From Siphonodentalium dalli (Eukaryota; Mollusca; Scaphopoda; Gadilida; Siphonodentaliidae), in assembly GCA_032622095.1 (NCBI GenBank), contig CP136063.1, positions 119,806,723 through 119,870,722 of the forward strand: a DNA stretch of 64,000 nucleotides, in the 5' to 3' direction. The translations under genes were made by a program, and so were the position numbers. The notes under the pieces were generated by a model. The model was not told where the DNA came from. It saw only the letters and a list, made by a program, of their open reading frames with translations, and searched no databases. The stretch's first letter is position 1. The number at the start of each line of letters is the position of its first letter. Positions 45,626 through 56,084 of this stretch are shown one piece after another.

Positions 45626-47094
45626 TCCTAAACTCACAGCCATTGAAATCAACAAGAACCTTGTGTGCGTCCATTGGGCAATGCGCAATGCGCAATTATC
45701 TTTAATTGATAAAGCATATTACATCTATGTATAACATATATTCTTCTCATGACTTGCCTTAAACCCATTCTGTGATAACATAACATAACATAACATTTAT
45801 TAGCATAATACACCATGTAAGGCAGTATGCACACAATAACAATATTAACTAGAATGCACTCAGAGAGATGCCAACGTGCGCAAAAATGTAATAAACAATA
45901 ATTTAAAAAATAATTTCACTGTAATTTATTTTATTTTATTTAATGTTAGCAAAAAAAGACAATTACCATTTCTCATTTCATCACAGATAAAAGGCAAATT
46001 ACTATATTAATCATTTAAGTAATTAAAACCAATTCCATGTTGCCGAAATGATGAGACTTTAATATCGATTACATTTTTTTCAGCGGCATATTTTCATTTT
46101 CCGATAGTCAAAGTTGACCAAAGGAGCAATTATAAGAAATAATTAATACGATTTGTGTAAATATTGATAGCAGCCAATATGCAACAATAAATATCAATAA
46201 TTAATCAATAATTAATCAATAACGATCATTTTATGTAATAATAAACTCTTCAAACGGTGTTTGTGTCAACAAATGCGTTTTGTTTTGTGTTACGTCATTC
46301 GTCGTATTTGACCCGGAACTCGGCTGAAGGTTAGGCTATTCAGCCTATTGCGTCGAATTACGAAATCGCGTTTTGAATGTCTCTATTTCCCCGCACGATA
46401 AAAAGAGGTCTTCGCACGAACCAAAAATGATAAAACTTCCCAATTATAAGTAAAAATACCCAAATGAAGGAGTCTATGTAGGTCCCGGAGGAGTCTATAT
46501 GCTCTTTGGTGTAGAGTTCTGATGGAGAACATGTAGGTCGATCTATTTTTGTCATAACTCTGACGTATTTTGACCTGGGAGAAAAAATCGAGGCTCACTA
46601 CGAGCATGCCAGTTTTAAATATAGAAACAGGGAATCCCGACAAATGGCGATATCGGCGACAAACAAATAATCGAAAACAACACATAAAATAAACATAGCA
46701 AAAACGCGGCACAGTAAAAATGTCAGAACGCCACGAGGTTTTACGTCGTTTTTGGTGACGTCATGGAGTGAAACGGAGTAGGGTGACACCAACCTACGAA
46801 TCTGTCTGATCGCCATACTGTTGCGCGAGCGCACGTAATTAAATACAACAAGTAATATACAACAAGTGGTGTAGTTATTTCATTGAATATATAATTAGTT
46901 ATTTAGTATTTCATATACAATATAATATATATATATAAGTGCCTATTAATACTTTAAAATGAAAACTACCTTATATGTATACATTTATATACATGTATAG
47001 GATGCAACCATGCAGTTTGGTTGAATATTACTCTACATATAGTTGATACTGCTGGGACCTTCGATCAAAACATTTTCTAATCAAGTTGCATATT
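45626..47094. other. No recognisable gene; ataac microsatellite
   Basis: (ataac)n at about 45776-45798. Repeated aattaatcaataattaatca near 46196-46220. Two minus frames (46383-46712, 46598-46834) have no motif. Confidence 0.4.
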
Positions 47095-49985
47095 TTATAA
47101 CAAGAATCTGGTTTTTCATTTTTGAATCAAATTGAATTGCCGAGTTTCTGACATAGCGCTAAATCCATTATATTGCACTTTCATTACTTCATATAGTTCA
47201 TTTCTCAAATCAGCATATAACGGACATTTCATTATAAAATGAAATTCATCTTCAACTAGTTTCTGTTTGATCGGACAATGTAAACATATTCGATCTTCAA
47301 TGGATTTCTTCTTCGGTTTGAAATGTCGACCCTTTTCAATGGATAAATTGTGGTTACTAATCCTTAGCCTTGTAAAACGCATTCTATCTTCCACACATTT
47401 TGTTTCAATAAGATATTTCTCCATAGAATAGTTATGTTCAAAAAGCCTATAAGTTCGTAATTTATTTTCACCACTTTTCTTGTTGTCATCAAAGATCGAT
47501 TTGATAAATTCGGCGACGTGTTCATTTCGTAATCTTTGCTTAAGTTTACCGACAATTACCTTAAATTTGTTGTTTGATAAATCTATGCCGCGCTCTTTGT
47601 TCACAAATAGCATTGTATAAAAGGTCATTTCGAGTATGTGAGGTCAACTTAAGTGCATAACTAGCCATTCTGCATATGACATCAATATAACAAGGATACC
47701 TACCAAGTTCAGCACGTACAGCGTGATTAGTTGCACCATCATTAACACCTAAAATTCTCTTACAAAACTTGGTATGAAGTAATTCAGACGGCATTTGGTA
47801 TCGGCTACTCGGCGTTATTTCAGAACCCCAAATTTCACAGCCATATAAAGCGATAGGTTTTATAAGCTTATCGTATAACTTGGATACAATATCTAATGGC
47901 GGAATAGCTGTTGTGTTGCGTTGAAGCCATTAGTAAGCGAATAAAATGTTTTCCGACCTTTAGATGATAACTCATTTTGAGCACTTGAAAATTTGCCGTT
48001 AGAAGAAAACTTAATTCCTAAATATGGAAACTCATTAACTACATCAACAATTTCATTTCCTATCGAGAATCTAGGAAATGCTGCTTGGCAATTTGATCCT
48101 AATATCATGCATTTTGTTTTTTCAACGTTAATGCATAACCCATTAGTGAGCGTATATGAGTCTAAGTTATTTAGACAAGACTGAAGTCCAGTTTGAGTGC
48201 TTGAGATTAAAACAAGATCATCGGCAAATAATAAATGATTGAGCGTTGAATCTCTCACATTAACTGGATAACAGGTCTTCTCAAAAACATACTTGATATC
48301 ATCTATAAAAATATTGAATAAATTAGGCGATATAATATAGCCCTGACGAACACCAACATGCTACAAACGCGATGGCCCAACCCCTTTGCTCGTTTTTGCG
48401 CTATAAAAACTTGAATCATACATTGATTGGATTATGTCATAAATCCTACCTGAAATGCCTATAGATTTAAGTTTTAGCATGAGTAAATCTCTGTTAACTG
48501 AGTCAAAAGCATATCTAAAATCAACAAATGATATATATAAAGGTTTTTATAAATCCTGTATTTATCTATGATTGTTTTAAGAATAAAACCGCTGTCGGTT
48601 GTGCTCTTCCCTTTACAAAATCCAAATTGGTTGTCGCTTATAATATTGTTCACTTCCAGATATTTATTCATTCTTTGATTAATAACTTTATTAAATAACT
48701 TACCAATGGCAGAACCGATCGCAATAGCCCTATAGTTATTAGGGTCGTTACGGTCACCTTTCTTGTATATTAAACTAAGAACAGATTTACTCCAACTTTC
48801 TGGATAATGCCCGGATGATAATATCTGATTGTTTTTTAATTTCAAACACAATGTGTGGACCAATTGTTTTCAGAAGCCCGTTACTGATATTGTCCGGTCC
48901 CTCGGCTTTACCAAGTTTAAGTTCACTGATTGCCGCCAAAATTTCGGTATAAGTAATATTTGTGTTATCTATTTGAGTATCAACATTAATCTGGTTCAAC
49001 ATAATATTTCTCTTGACTGGTGGTTGAAGAAGTCAACTGCTCTATCAGGATCTAAATCATGTGAATGATCAGGTTTGATGCGCATGTCCCCGATAATATC
49101 CCAATATGTTTTTGGATCATTAGATTCCATATTTTCCAGTTTATTGTATAAATCTTGATAAAATGTTTTTCGTTTCAGTTTCAGTTCCCGTTTATAGGCT
49201 TTTTTAGTGACGAAAAACTTAACTCTAAGAGGGTTATTGAATGGATTTTGTCTCATGTTATGAATCGCGTTCTTCAGATCTAACTTTAATGTTTTACACC
49301 TTTCGTCAAACCACATTCTTTTCCTTTTATTTTTTCTTCTACGATTTGGAATATGAGTACAAGATACATAATTTATATGATTAACCATTGACATAAAGTC
49401 ATCCAATATCGCAAGGGTACCAACGCGATCGTTTTTGTAAGTCATTAATTTATATCGTTCGAGTTTATTCTGAAATTCCGGCTTCTGAATGTGATCCAGT
49501 GCTATTTCTTTGCTGTTCATAGTCCATTTCAATCTACATTTTGTCTGATTAAACGCATGTTTTGTTCTGCCCTGCGTTCTACAATAATTAAAATGAGCCG
49601 TTAGCTGACAATGATCTGAATGTTCGGTAGGTATTTTAACACAAAAATAATCGATATCGGACAAATACATTTCCGATATTATAACATAATCAATGACACT
49701 AGCACCATTATATTGGTAACTAGTGAAATGGCCTAAAGCATCACCCAATGTACGCCCGTTAACAATTTTCATGCTTGGATTACTACAGACGGCCAATAAC
49801 TGGTTACCAAAACTGTTAACATTCGAATCCATACTAGTCCTTATTTTGTTTGTATCTAATATATAATCATCAGGTACTGGTATATGGTGATTACTGCGAT
49901 CATTTTCTCCAACAACATGATCCGGTTTAATTCCCGTTATAATGATATGTATATATTATGTAGATAATAAATCAGAATGTTTAAT
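47095..49985 (-). pseudogene. LINE ORF2, near full length from endonuclease C-terminus to zinc motif
   Basis: Read from 49985 downward: HHIPVPDDYILDTNKI, then frame 49832-48996 (278 codons) with DALGHFTSYQYNGASVIDYV and CVKIPTEHSDHCQL, the SDH motif of APE-type endonucleases, and a basic linker ending HSHDLDPDRAVDFFNH. Next EILAAISELKLGKAEGPDNI, YPESWSKSVLSLIYKKGD and NNYRAIAIGSAIGKLFNKVI (48863-48474), SFVDFRYAFDSVNRDLL (motif A, after a frameshift), GVRQGYIISPNLFNIFIDD (motif B), LLFADDLVLIS (motif C intact, about 48230), PYLGIKF, IALYGCEIWG and the C-terminal frame 47628-47116 with ICLHC ... EDEFHFIMKCPLY. I count about four frameshifts and one TAG before motif B. It is 5'-truncated. Confidence 0.9.
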
Positions 49986-50034
49986 TCCCGTTATAATGAT
50001 ATGTATATATTATGTAGATAATAAATCAGAATGT
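49927..50034 (+). repeat. 53-bp tandem duplication at the LINE 5' truncation point
   Basis: The stretch gtttaattcccgttataatg ... ataaatcagaat occurs twice in succession (about 49926-49979 and 49979-50032). The LINE homology ends inside it, so the duplication arose at or after insertion. Confidence 0.8.
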
Positions 50035-50084
50035 GGTCTCGAGTGCTGTTGCGGATCTATTTTATTCCATTTTGTATTGCACTA

Positions 50085-50470
50085 GCAAGTTAGCCCGCCA
50101 CTGGCGGCAATCGTCAGAAACATGACAATTTTTAATTTTTTTAATTAATTTTGTTAATGAATTTTTTAATTTTTTTTTTTTTTCATTGAGTTAATTGTGC
50201 CTTTTTAATATTTTAATTTAATTTTTTGTTTTTTCAGTTTTACTCGATTTGACCTTTAATTGATAATTTTCAAGGTCAAGGTCAGGTCGGGGTCACAATT
50301 TAACCCGTCCATGACACTTCCCGTAGGTAGCAAGTTTGAGCTCAATCGGTTCGAGTCTATAAAGGACACACACATATGTCATTTGTGGGTACCAGTTTCA
50401 AGGTGAAGATCACCTCTGGCGGAAAAACTGACCTGATGAAAATCTCCCCCGTTCCTAGGAAGCCCTAAGT
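50085..50470 (+). repeat. Block delta, copy 3
   Basis: ctagcaagttagcccgccac then agaaacatgacaat, ttgacctttaattgataatt, caaggtcaaggtcaggtcgg, then tttgtgggtaccag and cctgatgaaaatctccccc as near 1704-1920 and 4750-4830. Contains a T-rich run at about 50160-50184. Confidence 0.7.
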
Positions 50471-50549
50471 ACGTCACACAACACGCTCATGTCTGGATAC
50501 AGTCTTACATGCACACGCCCAGACCCAGACGTAAGAATCACATTACACG

Positions 50550-50800
50550 CATACGCGCTTTATCAACGACACTGCGGATACGAACGCTCTTTAACTATCA
50601 ACGCGATTAACCCCACAGTGCCGTTTTTGTGACTGAGAGTGGAGAACGGGTGCTCGGAGCTTCTCCAAAACGCCGCGATGACCATTCCCGTGTGTTTTTA
50701 TCCTTAGATGTGAAGTTTGTTCTCGATCGGTGCAGCCGTTTTCGATTCTATAAAGTACAAATATATATATTTATATATATACGTAGTTCTCAAAATATAT
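50550..50800 (+). repeat. Block alpha, copy 5
   Basis: tatcaacgacactgcggata, cgaacgctctttaac, gcgattaaccccacagtgcc, gagcttctccaaaacgccgc, then a TA tract and ctcaaaatatatag. Same order as the window start. Confidence 0.75.
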
Positions 50801-50804
50801 AGTA

Positions 50805-51250
50805 GACAAGCCGATGAGCCCGACGTTGTCCGGGCTATTCAAAAACCAAATTTCAAGTCGATAGCTCCACCCGTTTCCGAGATCTAGTCTGCGCATGCGC
50901 GAAGCTGGCGTCGCACGGGCTCGGCGACCCGATAAAATTCGTATCCGGGGCAAGATACATTCACATACCAAATTTCAAGTCGATAGCTCCACCCGTTTCC
51001 GAGATCTCGTCTGCGCATGCGCGAAGCTTGCGTCGCACGGGCTCGGCGACCCGATAAAATTCGTATCCGTGCCGTTTCTGAGATCTCGTCTGCGCATGCG
51101 CTGCACGGGCGTCGCACGGGCTCGCCAATACGACAGCGACGACCGCCTGTTCAAACTACACACACGTACCAAGTTTCGTCCCGATCGGTCGAGAATCGTA
51201 GATTTGTATAAATGACAGACAGACAAACAGAGGTCTTCAAATTATATATG
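50805..51250 (+). repeat. Block gamma, copy 4: three palindrome units
   Basis: Leader gccgatgagcccgacg, palindromes GCGCATGCGC at 50891-50900, 51013-51022 (122 bp apart) and 51092-51101 (a shortened unit), then the cacgtaccaagtttcgtccc and cagacagacaaacagaggtc tail. The alpha-gamma order repeats that of 1-5 kb. Confidence 0.8.
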
Positions 51251-52461
51251 AGATGTGGCAAATATCATTATATTGCTATTGCCTTCAATAAAATCTTGAA
51301 CATGACGGAGCCGTCAAATTGTCAACGCTCAGACAACCAGATTAAATTGTCCTTGATTCGAATTCGAGCTAGTTTAGAATATTGAATGAACTGAAAGTTT
51401 TTGAGTGCATTACACAAAAGTGAGTTCTGTTCATGAGATACAAGTAGAACTGATTAAGTAATCTCACCTACCGTACTATCCTCATATGCTAACAATATTG
51501 GCTAATAACGGCATTTGTTCCATACTTTTACTGGTGCTGACAGACAGGACGTTTCGTGTCTTGTGACATGGAAACGAGGAATTCTGAGTTTGGCTACCAG
51601 ACTAGGGGATGAATGATAGTATATGGATAAGGGGGTATTTCCCTTAAAGATTAGAAAACAAAAGTTTTGCATTTTCCCTCCTATACTTGAGTGTCCCAGA
51701 CGGTTCCCTTAATAACATTTCTTTGCTACCACTTCTAGTTGATCGTGTTACCAATCGTACAGTCATGCTACATACATGTATATGGACACTGCGTCGCCAA
51801 CGGTGCGTTCCTATATAACCTTTGCGTGACAAAGATCGTCTCATTGGTTGTCTTTTATTCTTCATTGCCATTGCCGCCGTCTCGCGATATGTGCTGTGAT
51901 GTTGGTTGAAATTATCTCGATCGAAGGTTCATTGCGCAATAGATGCAACTACAAAAACAACTCGTCAAATAAATTGAATAATGCTAGAGAGTGGTGTGTG
52001 GTGTGTTCGATCGATCGACTCGAAGTCGGTGCAGTGTGCCCTATCGCCACCATCTCAGTCCGGAGTACTCAGGGAGTGATACACCGATCCACGAACACGA
52101 TAAGTTAACCAACAGCCATGAAGTTCATGGAATTCCAAATGAAGAATCTAGTTCAAAGATTGACAAATTATAGAGTGGACGTGTGACGGATTGTGACCTG
52201 TGACTGTATGACTATGGACGTATGACGGATGGTGACCTATGACTGTATGACTCTTAACCGGAATTAACGAAAACAAATTCGAAATTGAACAAATTCGAAA
52301 TATATATATATCTAGTCTATTGACATGTCAATGGTAGAAACTTTCCTGCATCATTGTGCACAGAGAAGATTCTGGATATTCTCAGCTTATTAAAGTCCTT
52401 TATACAATAGACGACCGGAACCCTTCTAATTTTCTAATTTATTTCCGGAATTTGTACATTC

Positions 52462-52463
<2 letters not shown>
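51251..52463. other. No recognisable gene
   Basis: Short repeated phrase tgacggattgtgacctgtga / tgacggatggtgacctatga near 52190-52250. The 51848-52173 frames show no motif. Unassigned. Confidence 0.4.
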
Positions 52464-52506
<43 letters not shown>

Positions 52507-52543
52507 AGAGAGATAGAGAGAGAGGGAGGGAGAGAGAGAGAGC
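52464..52543. repeat. GA microsatellite
   Basis: About 80 bp of AG repeats with a few interruptions (ttagag, gatagag, gggaggg). Confidence 0.95.
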
Positions 52544-52606
52544 AGTTGGATGGTCGAAAACATCAAGTAGCATTCTCCTTCACCCACGCACATCCCGAAA
52601 TCCGAC

Positions 52607-52800
52607 GACTTACCTTATATTATGACTTACCTTATATTATGACTTACCTTATATTCTGACTTACCTTATATTCTGACTTACCTTATATTCTTACCTTATA
52701 TTCTGACTTACCTTATATTCTGACTTACCTTATATTCTGACTTACCTTATATTCTTACCTTATATTCTGACTTACCTTATATTCTTACCTTATATTCTGA
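52607..52800 (+). repeat. 17-bp minisatellite with a 13-bp variant
   Basis: Unit gacttaccttatattct (early units end tat). Shorter units lacking gact alternate in the second half (ttaccttatattc directly followed by ttaccttat). About 12-13 units in all. The alternation of 17- and 13-bp forms repeats as a higher-order pattern. Confidence 0.9.
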
Positions 52801-53299
52801 TGTCCTTAAGTATTCTGAAGTAACAACGATATTTGCTGAAGATCTGTCTTACTTCGATATTTTTTTACTATTTCCAAATATGGCTCCAATTTATATTCAC
52901 TTATTATTTCTTGATACCCTCAATTCATTCTTATTTATTGGTTTTTCTGTCTCTTCTGAAAAACGATAAATGGTCAGTATTAAAACTATCACACTGTGAG
53001 ATAGTTTTCCCCTCCCGTCCTTGAAATATCTGATGCTAATATATGTGTATGATATTCCGTGTATGTTTTGTTATTCAATACAAAAATATTTAAAAAAATA
53101 TCGCACATTCAAGTTGTGTGTTTAATTACTGGCAGTTTTATCAATAATTCCGTGAGTTTTGGAACGTCAAAGTTAAAGACCATTTATTTGGGATTATGTG
53201 GTCATCGTACATTGATGTTGATTTACGAACGAGGTAGTCTTTCTTTTCATTCGATATTTTAACACATAGTTGCTTTATATAGTACGGGTACTAGTGCTT
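52801..53299. other. No recognisable feature
   Basis: Two frames just over 60 codons without motifs. AT-rich. Confidence 0.35.
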
Positions 53300-54480
53300 C
53301 ATAAACAACGGGCTATTTGCGAAGCTGGCCAGAGACGGGGCGACAGGGGGGGTTGGGGGGGTCTCACCCCCCCCCCCCCAACTTTGGTCAAAATTTTCAA
53401 CAGTTGGAAATTTCATACTTGACACAACAGTTGGAAATTTCACACCAACAATAGGTTGAAAATGGTCTTGTGGTTTGATTTTCAAAAAATTTATTGGGGG
53501 GGGGGGGGGGATTTATTGTTTTTGGACCAATATTTGCATATTTTCCTTCTTTTTGGTAAAAATTATGGACTGAAATGGCCATCAGTTAGAAATTTTCCAA
53601 CCCGAGGGGGTGTCAGGTTGCATATTTCCAACACTTGGAAAGCTTGTGCCCTGGTCCCTCCCCCATGGCCAGTCAAAAACTTCTAGTTAATTTAAGAAAA
53701 CAATATTGTCCTACATTTGGTCAAAATTTTCACTGGAATTGTCATCAGTTGGAAAATTTCCAATCTAAGTCGGTGTGTCAGGTTTGAAATTTCCAAGGAT
53801 TTTGCGATTTTCTTGTTCAGATTTCAAAATTTTCTCACACCGGGCCGAACCATGGTCGGTCCGGTGTGTCCTGGTCCCTCCCCGTGACCAATAAAAAACT
53901 GCTAATGAGTTTAAAAAAACAATATTTGACTACATTTGTTTAAAATTGTTGACTGAAATTGTCATCAGTTGTAAATTTTCCAAACTAAGGGAGAGTATGA
54001 GGTTTGAAATTTCCAACACAAGGAAAGCTTAAAGTCAGTCTAGATGCTAGGATTTTGCGATTTTCTGGTTTAGTTTTCAAAATTTTCTCACACCGGGCCG
54101 AACAACCATGGTCGGCCCGGTGTGTCCTGGTCTATTGCCCGTAGTCGTGTGCATTTGTCTGGAGTTAGACCACTGGATGTTAGGATTTGTGCAATTTTCA
54201 GGTTCAAAATATATTAATAGTATCATACCGGGTAGATAGAACCATGGTTTATAAATAGGCTATTAGGCCTGTGAACACTTAGGTTCAAGGAGGGAATGAA
54301 ATTATGCAAAACCTTTGGTCTGATTCAAGGGGTGTTTTGGTTTGATTCAAGGGGGGTGCAAATGGAATTATGCAAAACCTTGTCTCTGGTCTGATTCAAA
54401 GGGGGATGCAGTTGGAATTATCAGAGTGGACACCCCCATCGGAGAGCCTCTAGCCACGTCCCTGAAGCTGGCACGCATTG
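53300..54480 (-). repeat. Reverse-oriented relative of the 26-28 kb element interior
   Basis: On the minus strand: gggacgtggctagaggct, then gtgtccactctgataattcc, a series of ggtttgaaatttccaac-like words, cgggccgaccatgg phrases (about 53840, 54100) and a closing gtctcaccccc-type G/C run. The order mirrors 26330-28000. The 48-bp terminal inverted repeats found there are not visible here. Confidence 0.65.
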
Positions 54481-54489
54481 AGGTGGGTC

Positions 54490-55070
54490 CATTCACATGG
54501 TGCAGTATCTATATTGTTGAGGTTCTTATCAGATGCCCACATTTTGCAACCATATAGTGTAATGGATTTAATAAGTTTATCATAGAGTTTTCACCACAAA
54601 TTAATTGAGAATAAATCGTGTTGTTGTATAGTGATCTAACATTAGAATAGAGTGCTCTCATGCCCTTGCTGCAATGACCCATTAACACAGAAACTAACGA
54701 CTAAATATTTGTACCCATCAACAAATTCAATAGGCAGATCGCCAATCTTGAATAAGGGCAATTTTAGATTTTTCCTTTCTCGAAATACCATGCATTTACT
54801 TTTGGCAGTATCAATCGCAAAACATATGCTTGTAACTTATTCGGGCATTCTTTTTGTAAGCCGTTCCGTGAGTCCGATAATCAGATAAGGTTATCGGCAA
54901 AAAGAAGATGATTGATAGCAGTGTCCCCAATATTCACAGGAGAATGACTGATCAAATATTTCCGAGATATCATATGTAAACATATTAAAGAGTTTGGGGG
55001 GGACAAAATAAACATTGTCTTACTCCAATAGTTTATAATCCAATTCAATTTTATTCTGGTCATCATATAG
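54490..55070 (-). pseudogene. LINE reverse transcriptase remnant with FADN instead of FADD
   Basis: Minus strand from 55066: SPVNIGDTAINHLLFADNLI (motif C with the second aspartate replaced), then SDSRNGLQKE, AKSKCMVFRERKNLK, LFKIGDLPIEFVDGYKYLVV and, after stops, KLYDKLIKSITLYGCKMWAS. The order equals that of the 47-50 kb LINE (IALYGCEIWG there). Multiple stops and frameshifts. Confidence 0.75.
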
Positions 55071-55179
55071 TGATATTACAGATTATATTATAATAAGATA
55101 CATATACGCATGTACATGCGTTATAATATAATAGTGGGGTTTATGTTATTAATGTTGCTCAGCCTTAGTATTTTTTTTC

Positions 55180-55454
55180 ATTTCCGGGATTAAATAATTG
55201 CAGTAACTTATGTGAGTTTAGTCTTCGAAAATATTAGGGCGAATATGTCTCAGTCTAAACTCGTGAATTTTTGGGTACTTAAGTATAATGTGATATTCAT
55301 CGCCCAGTTCTAAATTACAGAGGGTACATTGCCTGTCCGCATCATATATTAACTCGAATTGTACATGAAATTTAATTTGTGGAAGAGGTTCAAAGAGTAA
55401 TTCCAATGTGGTTAACTTTTTGGGCAATTCCACACGTGACTGATGTTGCAACAT
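55180..55454 (-). pseudogene. LINE C-terminal fragment, separate from the one below it
   Basis: Frame 55454-55218 gives LPQIKFHVQFELIYDADRQC then TLCNLELGDEYHIILKYPKI, the C--C ... DEYH motif with the last Cys replaced by Tyr, and a stop after NIFED. On this strand a C-terminus should lie at lower coordinates than its own RT core; it lies higher than the 54.5-55.07 kb piece, so the two come from different insertions. Confidence 0.65.
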
Positions 55455-55600
55455 GATTTGGGGGCATATTTATAACTCATACCTTCTATGATAAACTATT
55501 TTCTAGGAACATAGAATTTTTCTGTTGAGGCCTTCTGTAAGATAAAACAAAACAAATTGTTGTCATAAAATGCATATCTTTCAGAGGGCATGCCAGAATT

Positions 55601-55772
55601 ATACCTTTACATTTAATTAGTTGTAGTCACTATCAGTTCACTGTGAGTGACCGTTTTCTTGGCCGCTTCATTGGCTCCTTTTGACACACCCAAATTTCCT
55701 GCGAAATTTCAATTCCTTTGTAAGAGAATTTCATGATTGATATTTTGATACGAGGCTACACACGAAGATCTT
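55601..55772 (+). repeat. A1 direct repeat of the DIRS-like element
   Basis: ttgtagtcactatcagttca, ttcattggctccttttgaca, gcgaaatttcaattcctttg, taagagaatttcat, gaggctacacacgaa. Matches A2 (63186-63350) through its whole length at moderate divergence. Confidence 0.8.
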
Positions 55773-55888
55773 TTGACTGCTTTGAAAACCTCAAATCTCT
55801 CATTGTTGATTGCGAGAGCAGACTGTGGATTGAAATTATAATAAGTTGAACTAATTGTAAGTTACAGTTGATACTTCTTACGAGAGCA

Positions 55889-56030
55889 TGAGCCACACGG
55901 CAGCGTCTCGAACCCAGCGATCAAACGCCAAAATCGACTTCAAAAAGTTGAACGATGGAATCAAGTTGCCGGATGTTGAAAGCGACGCCGGAATAAAAAA
56001 AAAAGGCAGATGATCTGAGCGATAAGTTCG
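55889..56030 (+). pseudogene. Possible start of the DIRS-like gag frame
   Basis: MSHTAASRTQRSNAKIDFKK then LNDGIKLPDVESDAGIK, broken after an A10 run at about 55996-56005. Position just after A1 suggests the first ORF of the element. I see no diagnostic motif, so this is a positional inference. Confidence 0.35.
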
Positions 56031-56084
56031 AGGAAATTACACCCGTTGATGACCAAGTAATAATGACGAAGTAAATAAACGCAG

